Shown: piece after piece, positions 8,401 through 14,800 of the stretch
Position numbering within the stretch: position 1 is the first letter of the stretch
Layout: every line of letters begins with the position of its first letter
Position numbers and translations under genes: made by a program
Notes under the pieces: generated by a model
Told to the model about the DNA's origin: nothing
Databases searched by the model: none
The model's input: only the letters and a program-made list of their open reading frames with translations
DNA from: a virus
Strand: one strand, 5' to 3'
IMG/VR virus record: IMGVR_UViG_3300029893_000062
Coordinates: 1-26,907 of that record
Length of the DNA: 26,907 bases

Positions 8401-9007
8401 ATTAAAAGAAATTGAAATGGAAACAGCTCCTATTTACCCTGGATATACTACTCCTAGACAAGAGCCTATTCTTTTAGATGAAATGTTAAGCTACTTTGAT
8501 AATGATGGCTTCGAAGTGATTCATCCTGTAGCTTATTTATGCGGAAATATTTGTAACTGGGGATTCAGCGATGGAGATATTGATTTAGTAATTAACCTAC
8601 CAGAAAATTTACCTGAAGAAATAAAGATTCCTATTATATTTAGAATTTTTAGAATGATACCTTTATCTGAAAGAGCAAAAATATGGCCAAGGCTACATAT
8701 TACTTGGAAAAATTATGTAACGAGTTTTACTAATCATATTCCACTTTGGAGTTTAAAATTTCAATCTATTAAACCCTTTGAATTAATAGAGATGGAAGAA
8801 CCAAAGTGGATGCTTCGTTATCCGAAAGAATCTTTAAGGCAAGCTGAAGAAGCGAAAGAAAAAGATAAAGTTGTATTATTCGAATTTTTCTATCCCTTGA
8901 AAAGTGGACAACCTGCTTTTCCTTTATCTAGAGAAAACAACAGATGGGATACGAAGTTTATCATCAACTATTTTCTCGAAAAAGAATTATTGAAAGAAAG
9001 TAGGTGA
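5438..9007 (+). CDS. fused ASCH-like / intein-split D12 adenine methyltransferase / nucleotidyltransferase-like protein
   Basis: A 1189-codon gene. Residues 1-75 are helical. Residues about 84-176 look like an ASCH domain (GEKTLIIKRRHFG, then a WWPGAYSFYAYEF end), a fold that binds RNA or modified nucleotides. Residues about 320-980 are a D12 DNA adenine methyltransferase: GKLYLAKRIVPLLPEHKIYC leads to EPF, then an intein (337-762), then CGSGAVFF, the catalytic DPPY at 910-913, and the closing RRELLVSNF typical of the family. Residues about 1000-1189 resemble a Pol-beta-type nucleotidyltransferase, with G1036-N followed by D1047-x-D1049 (SDGDIDLVI). After splicing the mature protein would be about 763 residues. 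It overlaps the portal gene by ATGA and is followed by a small gene after 4 bases. The methyltransferase call is strong; the ASCH and nucleotidyltransferase calls are moderate. The biological role is unknown: protecting packaged DNA is one inference. Confidence 0.85.
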   Translation: MIYEKWTDSQLLQEERRLRGIFEAWLAGSKKGSIEAVVNAHELVKDEILRRKLPYKRSAIDEYLDIIRKQEINEIIEFEEAKHGLILVKPHGEMIMTGEKTLIIKRRHFGKYIGEPLYLIEGNQALGIIVLKSPKPISIKEFFDLQPRHRISESELHEWWPGAYSFYAYEFDIIEKFKEPKPIERPVGPQVFITDVKFLENYLAEIDFLKPVDTITEREIKEASTKILWGDLYYLEIGWNRLKDGKWGNWTKDDIIKTTAFIMKELRERGYEVPALTELKRKAEKYLQKELYEDINIFTEDLIEMDVPIGHPEGKLYLAKRIVPLLPEHKIYCEPFCLVKDSEVLSESGWKPIQEMRVGERVFSSLEFKTICQTYEREYQGQILKIKVKGYFDSVSFTENHPILCIKRELLSLVKQEWRKSFPYPVPKIKFSPIKSSQTEKQVKLKKLTVQRARELLKYAEYIKASEIKKGDLLVYHFDNLRTNCFKHPRISLPIARHGGRRRNRRISVCLSRSFCRLIGLYLAEGCYSNSSVLFTFNKKEVDLIDFVRKEMKRIFDCNGFNMKKSINSNVVALRFSSVQASRFFQQFGRRARNKFIPENLKRLSNSRLLMLLRGLFEGDGHFAKKDKSFSITTTSKKLADDIFLLLLRLGFCPTLTFGKQTTALPFTKRKIDCVYFTLRVGSDGAKRFAKLMGKDFIFGSPSHLSRRNGINLLRYYQNKEKIGFLLRRVESIIYSNYNGKVYNLQVVDSHSFITRIATVHNCGSGAVFFSKPKSEVEILNDIDENITFFLKFLQRCNEEDINWLKRKDWTPSKKKYEKFLNSDWKSLEDKERIYRYFYAKRYSFNRNLKEGISEYYNKVGKGDRPLIPVLFQSKWKKFHDRLQRVKIYNKDYEEILFKYDSQDTLFYIDPPYPSARTSRIFPFTQEDLEKLKENLEKLKGKFILSISSDYQNFFEDFEVKQIYTRHIYPDDPKLRGKRRELLVSNFKLKEIEMETAPIYPGYTTPRQEPILLDEMLSYFDNDGFEVIHPVAYLCGNICNWGFSDGDIDLVINLPENLPEEIKIPIIFRIFRMIPLSERAKIWPRLHITWKNYVTSFTNHIPLWSLKFQSIKPFELIEMEEPKWMLRYPKESLRQAEEAKEKDKVVLFEFFYPLKSGQPAFPLSRENNRWDTKFIINYFLEKELLKESR
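6446..7723 (+). mobile_element. intein with LAGLIDADG homing endonuclease inside methyltransferase motif I
   Basis: A 426-residue in-frame insertion between EPF and CGSG of the methyltransferase. The N-terminal splice residue is Cys337 (start of CLVKDSEVLSESGWKPIQ). Block B is present as FTENHPIL with the TxxH pattern. The C-terminal end is VDSHSFI ... VHN with penultimate His761, Asn762 and the +1 Cys763, so all residues needed for class 1 splicing are visible. The two LAGLIDADG endonuclease motifs are LIGLYLAEG (518-526) and LLRGLFEGDG (612-621), each with its acidic residue, so the homing endonuclease looks intact. Spliced exteins restore EPFCGSGAVFF. Inteins typically sit in conserved active-site motifs, as here. 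The methyltransferase is inactive until splicing. Confidence 0.95.
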
Positions 9008-9011
9008 AATA

Positions 9012-9365
9012 ATGGCTATTATAACCAAGAAACGAGGCGGAAGATATTTAAGGAATTTCAGCTTCTTCCCAACTACTTCACGAACTCCCGCAACTTATAA
9101 CTCAGATTGGATAGAAGTTGGAGATTTAGATGAATTTATAATTTTTGTTGATGTAACTGCTGTAGAAGCAACTGCTACTCTTGATGTTTCTGCTATCTAT
9201 TCGCCAGATAAAACAACAGAATATGTCCATTCCTCATTAGCTCAAATATCAGCAGTCGGAAAATACTCACTCAGGATCCTGAATTTTGGAAGATATTTAA
9301 GAGTTAAAGCGATAGTAGGAACAGCTTCGGTAACTTTCGGAGGTTTAGGGATAGGCAAAGGATAA
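9012..9365 (+). CDS. small beta-rich protein, possible virion decoration protein
   Basis: A 117-residue protein with a basic N-terminus (MAIITKKRGGRYLRNFSFFP) followed by alternating hydrophobic and polar residues typical of a beta sandwich, ending in Gly-rich GGLGIGKG. No enzyme motif and no cysteines. GTAGGTGA before the ATG provides a ribosome binding site. It starts 4 bases after the fused methyltransferase gene, and its stop shares a base with the next start (TAATG at 9363-9367). Proteins of this size and composition are often capsid or tail decoration proteins, but I do not recognise a family. Its place between two large enzymes is odd for a structural gene; a small accessory subunit of those enzymes is an alternative. 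Confidence 0.75.
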   Translation: MAIITKKRGGRYLRNFSFFPTTSRTPATYNSDWIEVGDLDEFIIFVDVTAVEATATLDVSAIYSPDKTTEYVHSSLAQISAVGKYSLRILNFGRYLRVKAIVGTASVTFGGLGIGKG

Positions 9366-12300
9366 TGATGAAGATTAATGTAATTGGTATAAGAGGCGAA
9401 GTTCCTGAAATTGGTGAGCTGAAAGATACTGCTTACGCATCTCTTGAACTAGTAATTGGAGAATACTCGGTTATTTTCGATTTGGCAGATGAAAGAAGTT
9501 TAGAGTTAATTAAAGCAGTTCCATTAGCGTTATTCATAACACATTTACATAAAGACCATTTCGCTAAAGAGGTAATAAATGCTTTCCAACAAAGATTTCC
9601 AAAGGCTGAAATCTACATACCCCATCGTGTCCTTAAATCGAAATGGAAAGAAGAAACTGCACAAATCAAATTTAAGAAAATTGCGATTGAGGAAACAGTT
9701 GAGATTGCGAGCTTGAAAATTACCGCTTTCCCAGTAGTCCATTCGATTCTTGCTCCGACTGTCGGATATCGAATCGAAAATGAACAAAACTTACTTTATT
9801 TACCAGACTTTCTCTGGGTCGATAGAGAATACACTAAATATCTTGAAAATGTTGATATAGCCATTGTAGGAGCATCATCATTTGCTAAAAATATAGTGAG
9901 AATACCCAAAAATTTTCCCAATCTAAGAATTGGACATATTTCAATGAAGTCAGCTTTAAAATTGGCAAAGAAAAATGAATGGAAACAGGTTTACTTCACT
10001 CATTACGGTCGATTAGAAGGTCGAAAATTCAATGACATCGAAACGGACTTAAGAAAGGAGTTTCCGAATTTGAAATTGTTAAGACAAAATGAAGAGATAA
10101 AATTGAAAGAAATTGACACGATAATTCTGCAGAAAAAGTTTGACGGCGCTCTTTTGGCTTTACATAAGTCTGAGAAGAAGGTTCTAGCTTATACCGAACG
10201 AGGATTTGAAGTATCTCATAGATTACCATTTCTCACGAAAGAACTTTTAGCTTTCAAAAATCCGAAACGATTTGTTGTAATGATTGAAATGGAAAATTGG
10301 AAAGGCGGAGTGCATCGAGGGAGAGAGTTCGCTGGCTCGTATTTGATGGAAAAAGGAGCACCCGACGACCGATTCTTTGCGTTTCACGTTTGGGATATTG
10401 TATATTTTTGGGATGACGAACTCGTTCATCATGAACTACAGTTGACTCGAGGAGATATTCACGATCTACCTCTTATTGATAGACTGCGGTATTTAAGGTT
10501 AATCCCGTTTAAACAATCAACTAATGGAGTTCCCGATTTGAAAAAGAGTTTATTGAATTTAGTTCCAAGTCAAATGATCGAAACAAGCGAAGAACTAGAT
10601 GAAGCCATTCAAAATATGATGAAACAACCTGCTTGTGAAGGAATCATGATTAAAGATCCCAATCATAAGTTCCAACTCGACATGGTTTCCAACGAGATTT
10701 GGAAAGCCAAAGTTTACGTAGAAATTCACGCTATAGTTTATGACCGATACGAGACAAAGGTAAAGGGAGTTTATAATTATGGAATCGCTCTAAGATTTGA
10801 ACCAGATGACAAAATCGACGAACAAACGATTATAAAAATTAAAGATAAGGAATATACTAAAATCGGCAGAAGTTATGCTACGAAAGAAAAACTAGAACCA
10901 GGAACTATAGTCGAAATCCACGCTCATAATTTCGGCTACTACATCACAAAAGAAGATAAAAGACGAATTAACCTTTATGAACCAGTTTTCGCTGGTTCCA
11001 GACCAGAACAGAATATTCCAGATTCAGTTAAAGAAGCGTATAAAATAGCAGAGAGAGGTTTAGCTCTTAAAATTAAAGAAGAACAAGTAGAGTTTCAACA
11101 GTTCGTAAGTGCAGAAGAAATTGATATGGAAGATCCTTACTTGCTAGTCCCATATAGAGAGGAAGGTGGAGTGGAATATGTAGTGCAACTTCACATTAGA
11201 GGCCGTTCTTCGCATAAAGATTTGCGAATTGAGTTAACCAAAGACGTGCTTGTCGGTTGGACTCTCACCGATGCTATCAGAGGAGCTATCAAACAACCAA
11301 TTACTACTCTAGAGGAAGCTGAAAATATAGCTTACGATCCAAAACTTTTCAAAATTGATTGGAATACTGGACTACCTCATTTCAGAAGAAGAATAGTTAA
11401 AGGTAAACTAACTGCTCCAGTCTTTGCAGAAATTACTGCTATCAAAAAAGCTGTCGAACCACCTGAATGGAAAGATTTTCAAGGGGTTACTCCAGTTGGT
11501 GCGGTAGGAGCTACCGCTACACATCCCGGAGTATTTTATATAGTCGATGGAACTCCGAAATTTCGGAAAGCTAAAGCTTGGCATGGATCGAAAAAACCTT
11601 ATTTCTCGGAATGGTTCTTCAGGGGTGGTAAATTAAAAGGTCGTTATTTCGTTCGAAGATTGCGGTTTCCCGAGAGAAGACCAGCTGAAGCTTCAGATGA
11701 ATTCGATACCTATATCCAAGAAGCTCTGAATTCAATCGATACCGAACGAGAAACGGAGTTTTTTCTGCCCATCGATGGAACGGATTTCGAAAGAATAATT
11801 CTCCCACCACCAACTATCGGTGAAGAAGAAACTGGCTATTTATTTATCAAACCTCTCGACGAAACTTGTTACACATTATCAAAGGCTGCTGTAGACAAAG
11901 ATTATTTACCCACTCTTGGTTTTTCAGCTTTACCAGATTGGGTCAGAGAACAAATCCCTACTGAATTCCACTATTGGAAGAAAACTGCTACAAGCGAGGC
12001 TGTAGCTGTCAGGAATAAGTTGGTGGATTTAATTAGAAAAGGGGAAATAAAAATTGAATTTGAATTCCCTGAACTTAAAGAACTAAAGAAAAAATTAGGA
12101 CTAACCTTAACTGAAGAATTTTATAAATTTGAAGAAGAAAAATTCGAACCATTTAAAGCGGAATTAACCTTCCAATGGCAATGGTTCAAGGGAAGAAAAT
12201 TAATTAGACCTGGTGTAAGTAGAGAGCATTGGGATTTGAGAATAGATTTCGGTTCCGAAAAGAAAGACCGTTACTTTCATCTAGTTCTTGAATTAGATCC

Positions 12301-12646
12301 CCGCTTTAATCCAGTTGTCCACGGATATATGAAAAAAATGAAGAATCCAGAAGAAGCGATGGTTAAAGGTGGAACCGAAAAAGAACCTGAGTATCTACCG
12401 CCTAGCACTATCTGGAACCCAACTAAAGCTACGCCATCATTTATAGTTATATATCTAAAACGACATCCAATAACCGTTTTCATAAGACGACCAGACTTTA
12501 TAAAATTTGAAATCGATAGTAAAGAATTAAAGGGACTTTTCACTATTACCCGAGAAAATATGACAGATTTTTGGATTTTGGAAAGAACTAAAACTATTGG
12601 TCAGGAAAATTTTACCAAAACAGAGGAATTACTATTGACAAAATAG
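9365..12646 (+). CDS. fused metallo-beta-lactamase-fold / ATP-dependent DNA ligase / LigD-type phosphoesterase protein
   Basis: A 1093-codon gene, standing alone as one frame. Residues about 1-245 are a metallo-beta-lactamase-fold domain with H60-x-H62-x-D64-H65 and later His and Asp positions (FPVVHS, YLPDFLW, YFTHYG). Residues about 250-560 are an ATP-dependent DNA ligase core: nucleotide-binding K258-F-D260-G261, FHVWDIVYF (motif III-like), E425-GIMIK (motif IV) and K447-A-K449 (motif V), followed by an OB-fold-like region. Residues about 605-775 resemble the 3'-phosphoesterase of bacterial LigD: H610, H617, D619, R621 and FQGVTPVG. A second such module at about 930-1093 has H955-W-D957-L-R959 and the closing LKGLFTITRE pattern. 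The set fits DNA end cleaning and sealing. The overlap with the upstream gene suggests coupled translation. Substrates and the activity of each domain are inferred. Confidence 0.85.
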   Translation: MMKINVIGIRGEVPEIGELKDTAYASLELVIGEYSVIFDLADERSLELIKAVPLALFITHLHKDHFAKEVINAFQQRFPKAEIYIPHRVLKSKWKEETAQIKFKKIAIEETVEIASLKITAFPVVHSILAPTVGYRIENEQNLLYLPDFLWVDREYTKYLENVDIAIVGASSFAKNIVRIPKNFPNLRIGHISMKSALKLAKKNEWKQVYFTHYGRLEGRKFNDIETDLRKEFPNLKLLRQNEEIKLKEIDTIILQKKFDGALLALHKSEKKVLAYTERGFEVSHRLPFLTKELLAFKNPKRFVVMIEMENWKGGVHRGREFAGSYLMEKGAPDDRFFAFHVWDIVYFWDDELVHHELQLTRGDIHDLPLIDRLRYLRLIPFKQSTNGVPDLKKSLLNLVPSQMIETSEELDEAIQNMMKQPACEGIMIKDPNHKFQLDMVSNEIWKAKVYVEIHAIVYDRYETKVKGVYNYGIALRFEPDDKIDEQTIIKIKDKEYTKIGRSYATKEKLEPGTIVEIHAHNFGYYITKEDKRRINLYEPVFAGSRPEQNIPDSVKEAYKIAERGLALKIKEEQVEFQQFVSAEEIDMEDPYLLVPYREEGGVEYVVQLHIRGRSSHKDLRIELTKDVLVGWTLTDAIRGAIKQPITTLEEAENIAYDPKLFKIDWNTGLPHFRRRIVKGKLTAPVFAEITAIKKAVEPPEWKDFQGVTPVGAVGATATHPGVFYIVDGTPKFRKAKAWHGSKKPYFSEWFFRGGKLKGRYFVRRLRFPERRPAEASDEFDTYIQEALNSIDTERETEFFLPIDGTDFERIILPPPTIGEEETGYLFIKPLDETCYTLSKAAVDKDYLPTLGFSALPDWVREQIPTEFHYWKKTATSEAVAVRNKLVDLIRKGEIKIEFEFPELKELKKKLGLTLTEEFYKFEEEKFEPFKAELTFQWQWFKGRKLIRPGVSREHWDLRIDFGSEKKDRYFHLVLELDPRFNPVVHGYMKKMKNPEEAMVKGGTEKEPEYLPPSTIWNPTKATPSFIVIYLKRHPITVFIRRPDFIKFEIDSKELKGLFTITRENMTDFWILERTKTIGQENFTKTEELLLTK

Positions 12647-12663
12647 AAAATATATTTTATAAT
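12635..12663 (+). promoter_or_regulatory. internal consensus sigma-70-type promoter for the capsid genes
   Basis: TTGACA (12635-12640), a 17-bp spacer and TATAAT (12658-12663) match the consensus fully. The -35 box lies within the last codons of the ligase gene and its stop TAG is in the spacer. The predicted start near 12670 gives a leader of about 98 nt before the protease/scaffold gene. Confidence 0.85.
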
Positions 12664-12680
12664 ATAAAACGAAATCAAAG

Positions 12681-12745
12681 AAGGGCGTTTTCTTATTAAA
12701 TTGTTGGGCAAGACGCTCTTCTCTGATTGTAAAGAAGACGCCCTT
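12681..12745 (+). promoter_or_regulatory. structured 5' leader: long hairpin before the capsid assembly gene
   Basis: AAGGGCGTTTTCTT (12681-12694) can pair over all 14 positions with AAGAAGACGCCCTT (12732-12745), one pair being U-G in RNA. The loop contains a near-direct copy of the 3' arm, AGACGCTCTT at 12711-12720. A smaller competing hairpin, TCTTCT (12717-12722) with AGAAGA (12733-12738), uses part of the same arm. No U-run follows, so it is not an intrinsic terminator. The AAAGGAG ribosome binding site follows at 12754-12760, so the structure could affect mRNA stability or translation of the capsid genes. Confidence 0.6.
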
Positions 12746-12767
12746 ACCCAATTAAAGGAGTGATATA

Positions 12768-14405
12768 ATGAATGTAACAGATGAAACATTAGAAGAGTTA
12801 GAAGAGTTGGAAAAACGAAGAGTTCTTCCAGCTTACTATTATCCCACTTGGGTGAGTCCGTATTACCCTCGACCCGAAATCTATCCACCAATAAGACGAA
12901 GAGTTCCTCGAAACTACTATCCAGTTCCATTCTACCCCCGATTTCCAAGAGGTTATTATCCTGCGATTTATCCAGCCTTTCCACATATAGCAGTTCTAAA
13001 AGGAGAATTTGAAGAAATCGTCTCTTTACTCGATAAATTAATAGCTGCAGAAAAAAACGAAAAGACGAAAGAAATGTATCAAGAAGTTAGAACAAAAATT
13101 TTGGATCTTTTAAAGGTTCGAAAAGCGGAATATCAATTTGTAAATGATGAAGATGAAGAAATTGCTTTAGAAGTAATTGAATTGATCGAACCGCAGGAAA
13201 TAACTGAAATAATGACTTTACTTGATAAACTTATAGCAAATGCAGAAACCAATCAAGAGCGAAACATGGTAAGGGAAATTAAAGCTAAAATTTCTAGATT
13301 AGTTGGTGGAATTTATCCATATCCATACCCTTATCCAAGACCCTGTTCTTGTAGTGAAGAGAGAGGATTTAATATGATTACAGAGTTAACTAATGAATTA
13401 ATCTTTGACGAAAAAGGTCGTCAACAAATTGAAATTTTAAGAGTGGGAGAATGGGATCATCCTGTCCACGGTAGAATAAGTATTACTTTAGAAGATTTAC
13501 AAAATATGGTGGAAAACTTCGAATCTGGAGTTATAGCTAAAGAACTGCCCGTCAATTGTGCTCACGAAACGAAGCCTGGAGCCGTAGGTTGGATCAAGGA
13601 AATCTTTTTACAAGATAAAATATTAAACGGCTGGGTTGAATGGACTCCTGAAGGTAAAGAAAAATTAGAAAATAAAACCTATAAATATATTTCAGCTGAA
13701 TTTGAAAAAAACTACATAGATCCTGAAACTAAAGCTGAGCATGGAGCGACCTTAGTTGGAGCTGCTTTAACTATTAGACCTATGGTGAAAGACTTAGCTC
13801 CAGTAGCTATGTCTCAAGACGCAGTAGCTGATCTGGAGACTTTATGGAATTCTCTAATTCAACTAGAAGAAAAAATTACTGAAGTGCTTAAAGGACAACC
13901 GGGGAAAAAGTCTTTACTTGAAATGGCAAAACAAATGAAAGAATTAATCGGTAAAAAAATTGGCAAAAAAATAGAAAAATGCGAAGAAACTGCCGAAACT
14001 AAATCTTTAAAAGAACGAATACAAAATTTAGAAACAGAACTAAGAGAATCAAAAATCAAAGAAAAAGTAGCTAAATTGGAAGGGAAAATTCCAATGAATT
14101 TAATGAAAGAGTTAGAAACGCTCTATCTATCAATAGATGCTACAATTGAGCCTCAAATAGATAGCTTTTTGGAGAAGTTACCAAATTACTCTAAACTATT
14201 TACCGAGATTGGATTTTCAGGAAATTCAGAAGAAGTTACAGATTTGGATTCAATTGCTAAAAAAATTATGAAAACTGAAAATAAAAACTATCGAGAAGCT
14301 ATTCAAATGGCAATTGAGCGAAATCCGAATCTATATGAAGATTATAGAAACAAATTCAAAAAACTTTCTTTAGATGAAGAAAATTTGCAGTTAGGAGGTC
14401 GATAA
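12768..14405 (+). CDS. prohead protease/scaffold, Mu I-like, with repeated Tyr/Pro-rich N-terminal extension
   Basis: A 545-residue protein. Residues about 215-350 match Mu I-type prohead proteases: GEWDHPVHGRISIT, then NCAHE with H266, AVGWIKEI, GWVEWTPEG, YKYISAEF with S309, and LVGAALTIRPMV. His and Ser are the likely catalytic pair. Residues 350-545 are Lys/Glu-rich coiled coil, as expected for a fused scaffold cleaved on maturation. The first 202 residues are unusual: a Tyr/Pro-rich stretch (22-70), two related helical repeats (80-115 and 144-179, sharing LLDKLIA), then YPYPYPYPRP and CSC. An internal ATG at 13374 with its own ribosome binding site starts exactly where a normal I-type protein would begin. 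AAAGGAG precedes the long start. It lies first behind the internal promoter and structured leader, and before the cement and major capsid genes. Confidence 0.85.
   Translation: MNVTDETLEELEELEKRRVLPAYYYPTWVSPYYPRPEIYPPIRRRVPRNYYPVPFYPRFPRGYYPAIYPAFPHIAVLKGEFEEIVSLLDKLIAAEKNEKTKEMYQEVRTKILDLLKVRKAEYQFVNDEDEEIALEVIELIEPQEITEIMTLLDKLIANAETNQERNMVREIKAKISRLVGGIYPYPYPYPRPCSCSEERGFNMITELTNELIFDEKGRQQIEILRVGEWDHPVHGRISITLEDLQNMVENFESGVIAKELPVNCAHETKPGAVGWIKEIFLQDKILNGWVEWTPEGKEKLENKTYKYISAEFEKNYIDPETKAEHGATLVGAALTIRPMVKDLAPVAMSQDAVADLETLWNSLIQLEEKITEVLKGQPGKKSLLEMAKQMKELIGKKIGKKIEKCEETAETKSLKERIQNLETELRESKIKEKVAKLEGKIPMNLMKELETLYLSIDATIEPQIDSFLEKLPNYSKLFTEIGFSGNSEEVTDLDSIAKKIMKTENKNYREAIQMAIERNPNLYEDYRNKFKKLSLDEENLQLGGR
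13374..14405 (+). CDS. possible short form of the protease/scaffold from an internal start
   Basis: An in-frame ATG (codon 203 of the long form) is preceded by GAGAGG at 13361-13366 with 7 bases of spacing, as good as the sites of separate genes here. The product of 343 residues, starting MITELTNELIFDEKGRQQIE, would contain the whole protease and scaffold regions without the Tyr/Pro-rich extension. Nested in-frame starts are known in capsid assembly genes, such as lambda C/Nu3 and Mu I/Z. Use of this start is inferred. Confidence 0.4.
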   Translation: MITELTNELIFDEKGRQQIEILRVGEWDHPVHGRISITLEDLQNMVENFESGVIAKELPVNCAHETKPGAVGWIKEIFLQDKILNGWVEWTPEGKEKLENKTYKYISAEFEKNYIDPETKAEHGATLVGAALTIRPMVKDLAPVAMSQDAVADLETLWNSLIQLEEKITEVLKGQPGKKSLLEMAKQMKELIGKKIGKKIEKCEETAETKSLKERIQNLETELRESKIKEKVAKLEGKIPMNLMKELETLYLSIDATIEPQIDSFLEKLPNYSKLFTEIGFSGNSEEVTDLDSIAKKIMKTENKNYREAIQMAIERNPNLYEDYRNKFKKLSLDEENLQLGGR

Positions 14406-14408
14406 ATT

Positions 14409-14780
14409 ATGGCACAATCTCATTATGTCTTAGATAAATCTTTTAAGGCTGCCACAGATTTATCAGCAAATCAATACTGTTTCGTTAAACTTGGAGCTAA
14501 TGAAGGAGAAGTTACTCTCTGTGATACCCTTGGTGAATTTGCTGTAGGTGTTTTACAAAATAAACCTAAAGCAGGTCAACAAGCTGCCGTCAGACTACTC
14601 GGAACTTCAAAAGTAGTTGCTAATGCGGCTATCACTCGAGGAGCCTTCATTACTGCAGCTGCGACTGGCAAAGCTGTGGGGACTACTACAGCCGGCCATC
14701 ATATTCGAGCTCTAGCGTTAGAGGCAGCCACCGCAGTGAATGAAATTAAAGAATTTTATTTAGTTAATTTTAAATACTAA
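14409..14780 (+). CDS. capsid cement/decoration protein, DUF2190-like
   Basis: A 123-residue Ala/Gly-rich protein just upstream of the major capsid gene. It begins MAQSHYVLDKSFKAATDLSA, continues with YCFVKLGANEGEVTLC, a GVLQNKPKAGQQAAVRLLG stretch and an AITRGAFITAAATGKAV segment. This is the pattern of DUF2190-type capsid cement proteins, which trimerise at capsid three-fold sites and stabilise the shell. AGGAGG overlaps the end of the upstream gene, ahead of the ATG. The high Ala content and beta-rich pattern fit a virion surface protein. Family assignment is by pattern and position. Confidence 0.8.
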   Translation: MAQSHYVLDKSFKAATDLSANQYCFVKLGANEGEVTLCDTLGEFAVGVLQNKPKAGQQAAVRLLGTSKVVANAAITRGAFITAAATGKAVGTTTAGHHIRALALEAATAVNEIKEFYLVNFKY

Positions 14781-14800
14781 ATTAGAGGAGGTTAAACAGA

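Noticed and set aside
12681-12745. Intrinsic terminator at the hairpin before the capsid genes
   Set aside because: No T-run follows either arm in either direction, and a promoter and an open operon lie around it.
12764-12769. TATAAT next to the start of the protease gene as a further promoter
   Set aside because: No -35-like sequence lies 16-18 bp upstream, and the position is the spacer between the ribosome binding site and ATG.
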